NCBI GenBank assembly: GCA_015499985.1
Contig: JAAAUF010000362.1
Location: 1 to 29,302, forward strand
Direction: 5' to 3'
Length of the DNA stretch: 29,302 nucleotides
Origin: Haplosporangium gracile
Lineage: Eukaryota > Mortierellomycota > Mortierellomycetes > Mortierellales > Mortierellaceae
This document shows, in pieces, positions 1 to 12,800 of the stretch. The position numbers and the translations under genes are program-made. The notes below the pieces were generated by a model. It had not been told where the DNA came from, ran no database searches, and worked only from the letters and a program-made list of their open reading frames with translations. Position 1 is the stretch's first letter; every line of letters starts with the position of its first letter.

Positions 1-60
1 CTCTTCTCTCCTTCCTCGCCCTCTTCTCTCCTTCTTCGCCCTCTTCTCTTCTCCTCTTGC
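1..60. repeat. 20-bp pyrimidine-rich tandem repeat
   Basis: Nearly three copies of a 20-base CT-rich unit lie at 1-20, 21-40 and 41-60. The first two differ at one base and the third is degenerate. The array continues into a pyrimidine-rich stretch that ends just before the velvet start codon at 223. It is probably promoter or 5' leader sequence of that gene. Similar CT-rich leaders precede other genes in this window. Confidence 0.7.
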
Positions 61-222
61 AACCATTATTAATTTTTCGTTCTCAACACTGGATCTCATC
101 CCTCCTACTCCCCTCCTCTACTTTTTCCCTCCCGCCCCTATCCTTGTTTTTTTTCTTAGACCCGCATAATTCTAGTCCGCCGGGGCAACAAGATTTGCAC
201 ACATTATTCTACCCTTCTACCA

Positions 223-2784
223 ATGATCAATTACAGAAATAATCATGATCACCACACCGACGAGGACGATCTCAACATTGACCCCAATGAATTGTAAGTT
301 GTACAAAACCCATTCTCTCTCTTTTTTTTTTTTGTTGAGATTGTTGTCGTTGCAGTGGAATATGAAATGGTAGAAACAAGAAAGGGAGAAAGGCGAATTT
401 GCCTGGGTATAAAACTTCTCCCAGGGGCAAAGTATATCCGCAGGTCGGCCAGGGCAGCGGATTGGTCAGTTGCGAGTATCGATGACACATGGAAATTTTA
501 ACGTCCTCTCTCTCTCTTTCCGCCTTTTTTTTTTTTTCTTATGGATACTGCCAAATGCACTCGATAACAATGAACAAAAACAACAGGACATATTCCTTGG
601 CGATTGTACAGCAACCTCAGCGTGCTCGAATGTGCGGCTTTGGTGATAAGGTAATAAAAACAATAACAAATAGCAAGATAGAAAAGCAACTGACTCGCTT
701 ACAAGCCAGTGACAAACAAATAATCTTATTTGGCAAAGCGAGTAAGCCCTTTGAGAGAATCTCCGATCCGGGTCAACAAGATCACCAACTCCAACCCAAC
801 TCCCGATCCTGATATTTTTTTGGTGGTTTTTTGTGTGCTTGCCCGATTGTCCCACTTCCAATCACGATGGTCATATGTCCCAACGTTCTATGACGCCTTC
901 ACTTCTAATACTATCTTTCTTCTTCTTAACCTTTTACTTTCGTTGCATTCTTATTCACTTCAATACAACGTAAAAAAAAAAAATATGACAGGATCGTCGC
1001 AATATTACTCCTGCTCCCGTTCTCAAGCTGATAGCCAAGACAAAAGAAGGCAGGATCGTCACTGGAGAGTAAGTATCCCATGGCGATACTCACACCCACA
1101 CTCACACACATACACACACCAATACATACACATCAGGCATGCGAGATTGAAGAAGGCAAAGAAACGAGGACGAGGAAAAAAAGTAATTGGAAAAAGGCGC
1201 GGGAAACATAATTTGATGTGCAAGGAAAGTTGATGGAGGCCGTGCCCTCTGGCTGTTGTTGCTATCACAGAGCACTGAATGCGAAAGTTCATGGCCACGA
1301 CAAGCGGGGTGCATATGGAACATGAAAAGAAATGGGAAAAAAAAACCTAGATGTTCTCCGCGAGAGCGACAGCACGAGCTCAGACGGACCATTGCATCAA
1401 AAAAAAAAAAAAGACAGGGTTGCTGGTCGACATGTCCAGAAAAAACTAAAAACGAAAACTGACATGATCGTGTAACATTCTACCCCTTTCAGTTCCAACC
1501 TTGTTTTCGTTTTCTGCGTTTTCTCGGGAGCGCGCAATGGCGATACAAAGGGGTTAAAGGGAGGAAGTCCAAGCACACAGACACATATACTCTTTAACTT
1601 GTCTCTCGGCTCGAAATGTAATGAATGGGCTTTCTTACGCCGCTATGGTCCGAATCTAAAATCTCCTTATTATTTTGAATTGCCTCATAGTGCACTTTGC
1701 CGACAGGCCTTCATGGTCAATGCCGACCTTTGGCTGGAAGACGAGGTCACCGAGCGCAACCTGGTGCTGATCTCCTCAATTGCCTCCACAAAGTCACCCA
1801 CACGAGCTTTCACCTACATGTCTGAGCCTCATGCCTCAGTTGACCACGGAGACCACGAAGGTAACCCAAATATGACTTCGCGTTGTTGCTGTCCGTAAGG
1901 GCTTCAAGTGATCTTCATGTTCTTTCACAGTTCGTTGACAGTCATTCCTTTTGTATTTTTTCAAACTATAGGTGAGCGAGGATATGTGACGGATCCAACA
2001 CCGATTCAATTTGCTCCTCCACGTACCTCCGTCATCACATTTCCCTACCAAAATCACGGATCATGGGCTCAGCGAGAATACAATTCGCAACAATACCCAA
2101 TCAAGATTGAACCAGACCAACAAGTCGACAGAGGAGGACGCCGGTATGACGGGAGTGGAAGAGGACCCATTGACGAATACGAGTTTTATCACTACGGAGA
2201 GCCGTCCGACTGGGAGAACCTATCGACTCCTAATCTCGTCGGACAAACGACCGTGGGAGGACAGTCGGCGCCCGATCTGGATGGAAAAACCACTCACATT
2301 TGGTTTGCATTCAATATGCTCTCCATTCGGACAGAGGGCGTGTTCAAGCTACGATTCACTCTTTGCGATGTGATGCAAATGAAAGGGTAAATTTTACAAA
2401 ATTGCCAACGTGTTGTTTCTCTTATATCACCGCTTTTCTGCGATGCATGTATCAATGTGCTAATTAACGTTGTTTTGCCTCAATTTGCTGTCATTTTCCG
2501 TTGGCTATCAGGACGACGACAAAGATACTTTACCAGGTGTTCTCGGATTCAATTTATGTGCAATCTCCCAAGAAATTTCTCGGTGCTTGTGGTAAGAACG
2601 TCAACGGCACTGTTCACTTTTTTCTGCTTGTTTTGTATCACACCTGTAAAACTAATCTATCTACATTTATGTATTCTTTGACTTTCGCTTGCTTCTGCCA
2701 GACAACAATGAGCTTGCGAACCACCTTAACAAGTACTCGATTAGAATACCTTCGCGGAAAGATGAAAAACCGCCTAAGGAATAA
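223..2784 (+). CDS. Velvet-domain regulator (VelB-like), 7 exons, 319 aa
   Basis: Proposed exons are 223-293, 587-650, 992-1068, 1691-1860, 1972-2386, 2512-2591 and 2702-2784. All have GT-AG borders and compatible phases, and the model ends at TAA. Velvet proteins are fungus-specific DNA-binding regulators of development, sporulation and secondary metabolism. They act in the nucleus as homo- or heterodimers. The diagnostic core is visible: QQPQRARMCGFGDK at about residues 32-45, then DRRNITPAPVLKL from 46, FMVNADLW in exon 4, WFAFNMLSIRTEGVFKLRF at about 238-256, and the closing YSIRIPSRKD. About 70 residues (roughly 155-225) that fit no velvet core separate the SVITFPY and WFAF segments. An insert at a similar place is known in Aspergillus VelB, so I lean to VelB over VosA or VeA. 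Introns 2 (341 nt) and 3 (622 nt) are long for this window. An AATAAA lies just after the stop, at 2788-2793. Family identity is firm; the subfamily is not. Confidence 0.9.
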
Positions 2785-2982
2785 TAGAATAAAGACTCTT
2801 CATTTTTTTTTTCACCACGTCAAGGTGGTCGCTGTGATTTCCGCCACCAAATTTGCATTACCTTCCACACACTACACACGTGACTTCACTAGTTGAAAAA
2901 AGGCCAAAGCATTCTCATCTTTGAATGCGATCACTCTTTTCTTCCACCAACTTCAACGACGATCTCAAGACCTCCCTCGACA
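2785..2982. other. Short spacer between velvet and USP39 genes
   Basis: This 198-bp spacer holds a poly-A-signal-like AATAAA at 2788-2793, a nine-base T run near 2805 and a CA/CT-rich leader to the next start codon. The genes are tandem, so this must contain both the 3' end of the velvet gene and the promoter or 5' UTR of the USP39 gene. I see no TATA box. Confidence 0.5.
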
Positions 2983-5691
2983 ATGGATACCAAGGACGCG
3001 ACAAACGCGACGTCAAGGATGAACGAGCGCGAAGAGGATTCGTTCTCTGACGACGATGTTGCTGTTCATTCAGTCCGCTTCAAGCGGAAAAAGATTGATG
3101 CAGGAGGAGCTGCACAAGCGCAGGCGGGTGGCGCATCCGTTAATGAAACAGCAGGAACTGTGTCAGGAGCAGGAGCAGGAGCAGGAGGAAAGGGATCGGG
3201 ACTTTATCTCGACACCATTCGTCGTTACATGTTGGACTTTGACTTTGAAAAGGTCTGCTCTGTCTCCTTGTCCAACTTGAACGTCTATGCTTGCCTTGTC
3301 TGTGGAAAATACTTTCAGGGTATGTGGACGAACTGGCTGACCTCCTTGCGCGCACAAATTGATAATGGGCAATTGGACGCAAACAATGGGCAAATAAATC
3401 CATCCTGACCATTTTTTTTTTGTTTTATTCTCATCGCCTATTTATTTTTCTGAATCGGTACCCAACATATAGGACGCGGGACAACATCCCACGCTTACTT
3501 TCATAGCCTGCATGAGAACCACCATGTGTACATCAATCTGAACACTTTGAAGGTCTATGTCTTGCCAGACTCGTACGAAGTAACTGATAGCTCGCTGGAT
3601 GATATCAAGGTACGTAGCTTTGAGCCTTTCTCTTCCGCCTTACCGATCAATTGCAATATCGTGTATTAATTGATGGACCAGATCGACCCACTCATTCAGT
3701 TTTACGTGTTGTTATTTTTCTGGCTTTCATCTAGTATGTCCTGGACCCTCGTTTCACGCGTGCGCAAGTCAAGGCATTGGACAAAAACTCTACTCAGTCG
3801 TTTGATCTGAACCGCAAGCCTTATATTCCAGGTAACCACTGGCATCTCATTTGCCCTGTTCTTCAGATTCCGACCGTAGAAGCATTTACGTCTGTATCGA
3901 TGGTCCCTTACTAGCAAAAAAACTTGTTTTTCATCTTTAACGTCTAGGCTTTATCGGATTGAACAACATCAAGGCGAATGATTATGTCAACGTGGTCATC
4001 CAGGTCCTAGCCCACATCCCTCACATCCGCGACTTCTTTATGCTGCAAAAGTTTGACGACAAATCAGAGCTCGTGAAGCGGTTCGGAACATTGATTCGAA
4101 AGATCTGGAATCCTTCAGCATTCAAAGGTCAAGTCAGTCCACACGAGCTTTTACAGGTGTGAATAAATGGACAAATGGTGCACTCGCGTTATCAATCAAA
4201 TCAACAAAGTGTCGAAACGCGTACTTCAGCTAGCCCTACACAGACCTGCCTTCATCTTCACTGACACTGAATCTGCTCTTAATCATTGTAGGAAATTTCG
4301 AACGCAAGTAACAGACAGTTCAAGTTGACGGAACAGAGTGACCCGCTGGCGTTCTTGTCATGGTTCCTCAACACACTACACAAGGACCTTGGAGGCACGA
4401 GGAAGAAGGACAGCAGTATCATATATTCGTCATTTCAGGGAGAGCTCTCGATCGAGACACAACCAATCGACCCTAAGGCAGTCAAGGGCGCAGACCTTAT
4501 GTTTAACTCGGACAACGGTATGAGCAATGGAGGCGGAGCGAACGAGTTCAATCTGTTCTTGCTTGTGTTTTTATTATTCCGCGGACATTTCATTTTATTT
4601 GTTTGTTTGCATCTGTCTACTCACACAAAACACTGTTTGATTTTTGTGTTCTGTTCGCGAACCTTAGCCATCACAAAGACTAAGTCACCATTCTTGTTTT
4701 TGGCATTGGAGTTGCCTCCACCTCCGCTGTTTCACGACGAACTGGAGAAAAACATCATCCCACAAATTCCCTTGACGACCATCCTGTCGAAATATGACGG
4801 CAAGACTCTCCAGGTTCGTTTTTGATTACTTGCCAAGAATGTGTTAAACACAGTTACCATGTTAGTCGTTTTTTGTTCTTCATGTGCTAATTTGTTTTAT
4901 TGAATGTTCCAATGCCTCCCTATTTTGTAGGAAAGCGTCGCAGACCTGAAGAAGTTCCAGATCACTCGACTTCCCAACTACATTATTCTCCACATCAAGA
5001 GGTTCTCAAAAAACAGTTTTGCAAAGGAAAAGAACCCAACAATCGTGACTTTTCCCATCAAGAACCTGAGCATGGCCGAGTGTATGTAACACTCAGGACA
5101 CTTTTTGTTACGAATGTTCTTTTTGTGTGATGATGTAAATTATATGCTGACTATGCACTTTAATTCCTCTTGTTTCAATAGTTGTTGCTGATCCAGAGAA
5201 GGAAAAGGTGCTTGGATTGCAGTACGACCTTTTGGCGAATATCACGCATGAGGGCGATCCATCTGTCCCTGGTACGACAAGCTATAAAGTCCACCTTCAG
5301 CATCGAGCCAAGGAGCAGTGGTATCAGATCCAGGATCTGTTTGTGGAAGAGATCAATGCACAGATGATCTTTTTGTCTGAGTCCTATATTCAGGTATGGG
5401 GCCCCCATCTCTTTTTTTTGTCATTTTCATCGTGTCGTTCTTTTTCATGTTATATTATGCACCCCTGTCCTTGCTGTTTTGTAGTGTGGTTTGCAAGGAT
5501 GGTCAGTTAGGCATAAGGAGAATCGTTGATGTGATGTCCAACCCTTATTCTAATTAGCCACTTATGCTGCTTGTTTTTCTCAGTCACTAACTTCTTCCTC
5601 TTTTTCCCAATTGTCTCTTTTCGCGCATACCATACGTGCTTTCTTTTCGTTTTGCCTCTCCCAGGTCTGGGAACGCAAAACTCCAAATTGA
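2983..5691 (+). CDS. USP39/Sad1 tri-snRNP assembly factor, 9 exons, 513 aa
   Basis: Exons: 2983-3319, 3473-3609, 3735-3831, 3948-4156, 4292-4517, 4668-4813, 4931-5081, 5182-5393, 5665-5691 (TGA). USP39/Sad1 helps the U4/U6.U5 tri-snRNP assemble and join the spliceosome in the nucleus; the family is known to lack deubiquitinase activity. An acidic, Ala/Gly-rich start (1-75) is followed by YLDTIRRYMLDFDFEKVCS, a ZnF-UBP domain with Cys92, Cys104 and Cys107 and a His cluster at 119-130, and then the USP fold. The Cys box reads GLNNIKANDYVNVV, with Asp202 where active USPs have Cys. The His box reads TSYKVHLQH without the usual Gly-His. Both changes match the family, so this is not decay. Other conserved blocks are RFGTLIRKIWNP, DPLAFLSWFLNTLH, YIILHIKRFSKNSF and WYQIQDL. 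The last exon codes only eight residues (VWERKTPN), matching the family's short C-terminus. Length is close to the usual 450-565 aa. Confidence 0.95.
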
Positions 5692-6898
5692 TCAACACAC
5701 CGCAGCGGGTCTAAAGCAAGCGAAGAAGGAGGGCGTAATAAACAACAATCGAGTTTTTTCTTCCCCCCCCCCTCCCCCCCTTTTTTTTTCTCACTTAATT
5801 CTCTCTCCCGATAAAGCTATGCATTTGAGAAAAATAGAACAAGACCAAGAATGATATATCAACACCAAACACCATTACAAACACCAACAAAAGAACAAAA
5901 GGAAACTGCTGCAACATATATCAATGCCCTCTTTCTTAACTATTTTTATCCGCCTTGGGATTTTGGTGTGAATAAAAAACTAAAACTTCTAGAAGGTTAG
6001 AACCGGGTAAAAAAACCGATTCAGCGGAAGAGACCACTGGCATGGTTAGATCGTTCAGGAGTAACGCTTAGGTATTTTTGCAAAAACAAAAGCGGTGCCC
6101 TATTCTGTCTCCTAATTAGAGGCTGAAGATGAGGGGGTCACCGCGTCGGCGGTGTGTGAAACATGCCTGTCCGGCGCGTTGTCTCATTTGCAATGTTGCC
6201 TATATACAAAGCGGAGTTCCACTAAAAGTCACTTTGGGCAGCTCTCAAAGGATTCGAGTACAGTTCAAAGTGATGATGGAGCCCCACTCAGACTCGAGAG
6301 ACACGACCTCAGGCAATTTCGACTTTTGCTGTGTATTCGGGAAAGGCTCTAGATTCGAGTGAGGTCGTGCAGGTAAAGTAAGGGTTTGCTTTCTTTTTAT
6401 TTGGGTCTGAGAGTGTAAGGATTAGTCAATCGAATTGGCCTGGGAAAGAGAGTTGGATGAGGGCAGAAATGAAGGAGGTGGGCGATGAGGACAAAGAGTA
6501 GCTGGGAGCGAGAGGGGGGAAAGAGGCTGGGAAGGAGGAAGCGAGGGAACGAAGCGAAGGAAGTGGGGGAAGCGAGAAAAAGAGAGGACTCGTTGTACCG
6601 ACCGACGCCACAGCCAATTGATTTTTTTCCTTCTTCTTCTCCCATTGTGTTTGTTTTTTATATTTTCTTCCCATTCCTTTCCCTCTTCCTCTCCCTTTTC
6701 TTCCTCTCTCGCTCTTCCTCGCTCTCCCTCTGCTTCGCTTCTCATCATCACCCAAGTGTTCTCATCACTCCTTTATTATTGTTATTATTGTTCATTCTTA
6801 CACAGCCACCTCAGCTTAACTCATTCACACACTCCTCTTCCTCTTCTTCCTCCTCCTCCTCCTCCCTTCAATCTCTCTTGCTTGATCATCAACGAAAC
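5692..6898. other. Intergenic region and CT-rich leader before the TIG-ankyrin-LRR gene
   Basis: This 1.2-kb stretch begins with C/T homopolymer runs at about 5763-5791, presumably the USP39 3' region. An A-rich part with AATAAA-like motifs follows near 5735 and 5970. From about 6600 to 6898 the plus strand becomes strongly pyrimidine-rich, as expected for a leader. An open frame runs from 6485 into the coding frame at 6899, but its product is low-complexity and resembles translated leader sequence. A 10-bp inverted repeat (6302-6311 with 6360-6369) lies in the middle. I see no convincing RNA gene. Confidence 0.5.
6302..6369. repeat. 10-bp inverted repeat with 48-nt spacer
   Basis: CACGACCTCA at 6302-6311 is the exact reverse complement of TGAGGTCGTG at 6360-6369. 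The arms sit in intergenic DNA about 530 bp before the TIG-ankyrin-LRR start codon. It could be a paired regulator site, a weak hairpin or chance. Confidence 0.5.
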
Positions 6899-9800
6899 AT
6901 GCACCACTCGATCACTCCCCAGTCCCAGCACCCGCAGCACTTACAGCAGAAATCGCTGCAGCAGCAGCAGCAGTTCCAACAACAACAGCAACAGCACCTC
7001 CAGAATCAACAGGCGTATCAACCTATACCACTCACCCAGCAATCCCTAGCACAACAACAACTACTGCAGCAACAGAACCAGAGTCAACAGATATACCAGC
7101 AATTGCAACAGCCACAACAGCACCACCATAGTAACCAACAGCAGCATCAAGTACCGTTGCTTGCACAGCATAATGGCCGACCTCTCCCAGTGGTGCCCCT
7201 TCCTGGTCAGTCAGGATATCCGTCATATACGACGGCTCGCAATGGATCGGAAACCATCTCACCGCTCCAGCAGCTGCAGCAGCAACAGGGTCAAGAAAGC
7301 GAACACTATTCGTCCGCGATACAGCCACATCCGCATCCACATCATGAGCCTCAACCCTCGTCTAACCAGTATCCAAACCTTCTTGACCCAATTCCGCCAC
7401 AACAACTCCAACAAACAAGACAAGCTTCGCCTCATAAGCAAAAGTCCGTTTCACATTACGGCCAACGCTTCAATCCTATGTACCCTTCACCAGCCTCGTC
7501 GGCCACAACACCGCTGCTCTCCCACGCTTCCCTCAGCTCAATGGACCCCTCGGAGGGCCAGGCCCATCATTCCACTGTCACCTCCCATCCAGCTATAGCG
7601 CCCGATACGTCCGCTGCAGCCTCCGCCGTTCGTTTGGTAACCCGACAGTCCCTCACACCTCAAGTATCGCCTCACCTGAACCCGGCACGGACTAGCCATG
7701 ATAGTTTGACGCCTGCATGGTCACCCGCCCACGCATCTACAAGCCCATCTTCGACTGCCTCCATGCCAGCCTACTTGAACACATTTGAGGTAAATAGATC
7801 GAGTGTCGCCCAAAATATCTGGAGCGCGTTCAGTCATTTTCTTATTTCTTTTTCAGCCAATGTGGCCATATCGCCAGTAACGAAAGCATTGATCCTTCGA
7901 GCCACGTCCTTTTTCTTTTCTTTGCCCAATGCGCAAGCCTGCGACTGTATCACATCCCTTCTTGATGATCGCTCTACTCCTTTCCCACCCACAGTTTTAT
8001 TCTCGTCAATGTTTTTCCTCTCCCCTTTTGCTTTTGTTGCTATTTTTCTTTTGACATTTTGTTGCCCTTGCCCTATCTTGGCATATTTTTGAGGGTGATC
8101 CTTCTTTCTGAGAAGAGTTCTTTACACACTTTACACACAGGTGGCTTTAATTCTTAGACAAGAGAGCAAGGGGGGACGAAAGCAGGAAAGAAGTAGTGAG
8201 CAAAAAAAAACAACGGGGATGAGAGTGTGCCTGAGTGGTTTTGCCCTGTTGAGAATTTTTTCCCGTCTTTTTGGGCAATCTTTTTGGCTCTCCTCCCATT
8301 GACAGGCCTTGGGTCTCTGTTGGTTCTTTGGAGTTTTGGTTCTGTGGAGTCCTGCACGTGACCACTCACATACCTTTTTTATTTCTATTTCTCAAACCCT
8401 TCCTTCTTTATTCGTATCTGTCTCCCCTTTGTCATATCCATGACCGTATCTGCATCCGTCATTTTGCAATTACTTATATACATCAGACCAAGCATGGGTC
8501 TGGGCCCGTCGCTGACCTGTCAAACCCATTGACCATGAGCAACCTTTATGCGCGGTCATTGCACACTCCCTTCTATCAAGATCTGGCCAATGGTGTCCAT
8601 CTTGGCTTTGGGTCTCAGGCAAAGTAAGTCGGCTACCGCAGCATGAACAAAGATGATCGCCATTTCATTCTTATCGTGATGCTTTATTTTGAGATTGCGT
8701 TTTTTTTACGATGGTCCGATAACTAACAATAGGACTGTTTGTTATTTGCATTTTGTTTATCAGTGCGGTGGTGCAAGGCGCTCATTTACCTCTAGTACAA
8801 GGTGGTCCGCTCTTGCACGCCACATCGCAATCTCACTCTAACCTTCCAGCGTTCGATGTCAAGGCCTACACCTTCCGCAAGAAGCCAAGGCACTATGTTG
8901 CTGTCAAGCACAAGAATGCATTGCGTATCGAGCCAATCATTTACCTGAAGACAAGTATCCTGGACTTGAATCGGCAGGTGGTTCGAAACTGGGATTATTT
9001 GCGGTTCAATCTCGATCGATTCAGGGAGAATGCGCAACCAAAGAAAAAACTGAGCCTCGATGGTAAGGCAAATGTAACCAATGAGCACTCCAGTCCAATC
9101 TTCCACCTACATACTACTCTCCATCGAATTTCCTCCCTAATTATTTATGCTTTTTCGATTCTTAAATTTCTCTGCGGATAAAAAATTATCTAGAGATGAG
9201 AGGGGCAAGGATCTTGGACGTGGACATTGTCCTCATTTCGCCAAACAACAAAGATCGTATCATTGAAGACTCTTGTCCTGCCTGTGTCATGCGTATGGAC
9301 GGCGAGAGAAAGGTAACACGAATGCCGTTCGTAATGCTGCAACGTTTTATATATGTCTCAACCATCGGCGTTCTAACAACGATGTCAACTATGTCTTGTA
9401 ACTATGTAGATTATGCAAGTTTTGGCCAAGAACTTTAAACAAAGTCCTAATGGTGAACCCATGATCGACATCCGCAAGGGCCACGCGATCATCTGCATCA
9501 AACTGAACTGCTACTGTGATCACCACAATGAGCAAGAAGGCTTTGTGGTTCGCCTGCAGACATTTCCCGAGGTCGTCCGCCTTGGTGGATCTGTGAAGCT
9601 TCGTATCTGCTGCGAGGCTAGATCCAAGAACGGGGGCCCTGAACAAGATCAAGAGGAGGAGGATGGTTTGACCGATATCGATGCCCCAGCGTCCACTGGT
9701 TCACGGTCTCCAGCAATGGCGCCCAACGAGCAGATGCTCCAGAGCCCATCCTTGAGCAATGAGAGTTTAAGAAGCCCAATGGTCAAGAGTCACCAGCGTA

Positions 9801-12800
9801 CTCCTTCTGCCAGCTCGGCATCGATGGCTTCTCCAAGATCGATGGATGAGCGGGTGGTAAACTCTCTTGCGATGGACAATGCCAACATGAATGGACTTCG
9901 CAATGGTCACGGTCTCAATGGCACGAATGGTCGAGCAATGGCCCCTCCCAAGTTCCGACAGATTTACCCTCTCACTCCATGTGAGGGTACTATCCTCGGA
10001 GGCACTCGTGTCACTATCCATGGAGCCAACTTTGATCTTCTCCAGAACCCTGTCGTCTTTTTCGGCAAGGTTCCCGCCGAGCTGGTCACTATTTCCCATC
10101 ACGACGTGATGGAGTGTACTACGCCACCCGCTGAGAACTTGAAGCCGGGCATTGTTACCGTAAAGATCGCGTCTATGTCCTATCCTATTGGTCTTGAAAC
10201 AGACCAAGTCGATTATATGTATATGGCACCACCGGACTATGACTTTTGCAACCTCGCCGCAACGTCGCTTTCCTATGCCATGTCGAACGAGTACCCACAG
10301 GACAACACTGTAAGGATTTGGTGCATTTTACTTTGTATTTTAGTGTGGCCTGTTTGCGTGTCATTTCATTGACTGTTCATTCTTCTTTTCCTTGTGACTA
10401 GCTGGCCTACATCCTCAACGCTCATGGCGCAGGTGCGGGTATTGGTCTTGGATTGTTGGATGATGCCACGACATTTGTTGGAAACGATTTTGACGTGGGC
10501 TTTGCATGGGGTGCTTCCGCCAAGGAGGACATGGCTCTCGAGTTCCTACGCACGATCCAGATTCTTGCGCCAGGACGCATTTTGCCTTCGTTCAGAGTAA
10601 GAATTCTAGTGTTTTCAGTGAGCATTTATTTGTCGCTTATCTTTTTGCTCAACTTTAAGCTAACTCTTCGATTCTTCGATGGTATATTTAGAGTGACTCT
10701 GGACATACGATGTTGCATATGGCCGCACAGCAGGGTATGACTCGACTCGCCAAAGAGCTTATTGCCATGGGTATCGACCACACTGTCATTGATAGGAACA
10801 ACAAGACTGGTAAGTCGCACTTAGAAGGATAAGGCTTTTTTTTTTCTTTAATACGCTTCGACGTAACCATGTAACTAATCAAATAATTACATTCTTTGCG
10901 ATAGCTCTCCAATTTGCTCGCATGTCAGGTCACGAAGACATCGCCAGGCTGATCTCTGAAGCCAAGGTTCCTCCTCGTCCTATGGTTCCAAGGATGGAGT
11001 CTGCTAAACACCCCGGCGCCACCATGCAGCAAACCGTTGCTACCTTGGTCCAGAAGCACCAGGAAAACCTCGTTAAGGTTCTCAGACAGGAGGGTCACCG
11101 CAGAGGTTGTCAGCTCAGAGAAATGAAGGAGAGGGCCACCCACGTCATGAACATCAAGCACGAGGTCCTTACTGAATCCGAGGTTCATACCAGTGCATCG
11201 ACAGAGGCTGCTGACGCCGAAGGAAGCCATGTCCACGAAGAATCCCGCGCAACTCGCCAAGTACCCCCTAAGATGCTTGTTGAGGAGGCTGAGGAGGACG
11301 ACATTATGGTGGAGGAGATGTCGAACGCGTCGTCACCTGAGGAAGCCAAGTCGCATGACGAGGACATGGACTCCAACGACGAATCAGGCGGACCGGACCA
11401 CATCCAGAACGAACGTAAGCGCAAGGCCCATAGAGCTCCAGATGGCTCCAGCGATGCCACCCGCAAGCTGATTAAGGATGATGACTCGCATGCTTCAACT
11501 TTGTTGACCTCCAAGGTCGAGTACCTCACGCCTGCCCAACAAGGCCACATCTTGAACGCCACTAATATTTGGGAAAAGTCGCGTGGTACAGAGCTGTTTG
11601 GTTTGACTGCCGCGCTGTTGACCAAGACGGGACTTCAGACATGGACCTGTGACACTTGGTCGGTCTCACCATTGAAGAACTCGGCAGGATCCGTTTTGCC
11701 GGCTTCACGGAATGATTCTGTCTTCCATGTTATGGCCCTGACTGGAACAGGATTACACCACTTTACTGAGCATCGCTCACCACAAGGCACCATGATCCGC
11801 GATGTTGAGCACTGGAGTCTTGTTGAGCTCGAACATATTGGGCAAACCATAAGCGGTTCTTCCCAGCTTGCTATCGACATGGAGATGTGTGGATTGGGCT
11901 CACGAGGTGGTCGGGATCCTCTCGGCCAAAGGATTCAGTTGACAGGATCCAAGGAGAACCTGGGTGGATACGTCGATGCAGTGTCCAGGGCTCACGATGA
12001 GCTTATGCGTCACCTTGGCTTCAAATCCAAGTTTGGTGCAGCACCTCAGCAACACCAGCCCCATCAACACTATCATTTACCCACGGAAAAGACTGATGAC
12101 TGGATCGATGCGACGCTCACCATGTGGGCCAAGCTCTTCAAGCTTTCGGACCACAACCTGAATGGAATCGACTACTCTGCTCGCCTTGGCACCTTTACTT
12201 TCAAACCTGCCCAGGATGACAGGAGAGCTCACTCTGCGTCACAGATCCAGACAGTCATGCGAACACTCCGCGAGTACGATGAGGGCTCCAAGATCCGGTT
12301 TGAGGGCATTCAAGCGTTGGATGGAGGGTGGAAAAAGCAAGAGGTTATTCAGGACTTGCAGAGGATGATCAAGGACATGAAGCACATTGAGCGGTGGAAC
12401 TTTGCCGGTTGCGGATGGTCTTCGGAGACTGCCCAGGGATTCCTGGACGGATTTGAGCCTGCTACCGAATCGGCTCATATGCTCAGAGGAGAAGCAGGAC
12501 GTGAGCACTGCAGACGCATCTCGTTAGCTGGCAATGACTTTGGAGGCGAGAATACCGTCGGTCACCACTTTGCCAAGCGTCTGGCTACTTGGAGACATTT
12601 CAAGACTCTGGATCTCACTGACTGCAACATCGGCGTGGGTGGCATGGAGGCTCTCGTTGGACGTCTGGAGAACATGTTGACCATCCGTCTCAAGGGCAAC
12701 CAAGCGGACAACCGTTGGTGGCAATGGGTCGACATATTGCTGGAGCGTAACCCTGATCTCCAAAAGTGTCGTCTGGGAGCACCAGTGGCTCCTTCGGTGC

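Noticed and set aside
5990..6420. Possible tRNA-like or small RNA segment
   Set aside because: A GGATTCGAG string loosely recalls a B box, but no A box or cloverleaf could be drawn around it.
6485..6898. Upstream ATG at 6485 in frame with the TIG-ankyrin-LRR gene
   Set aside because: It would add 138 residues translated from CT-rich leader DNA (runs of Ser, Phe and Leu). The ATG at 6899 directly precedes the Gln-rich protein start.
7790..8092. Continuation of exon 1 of the TIG-ankyrin-LRR gene to the stop near 8092
   Set aside because: A good GT donor follows residue 297, phase 0 joins the exon at 8487, and the read-through product is hydrophobic and low-complexity.
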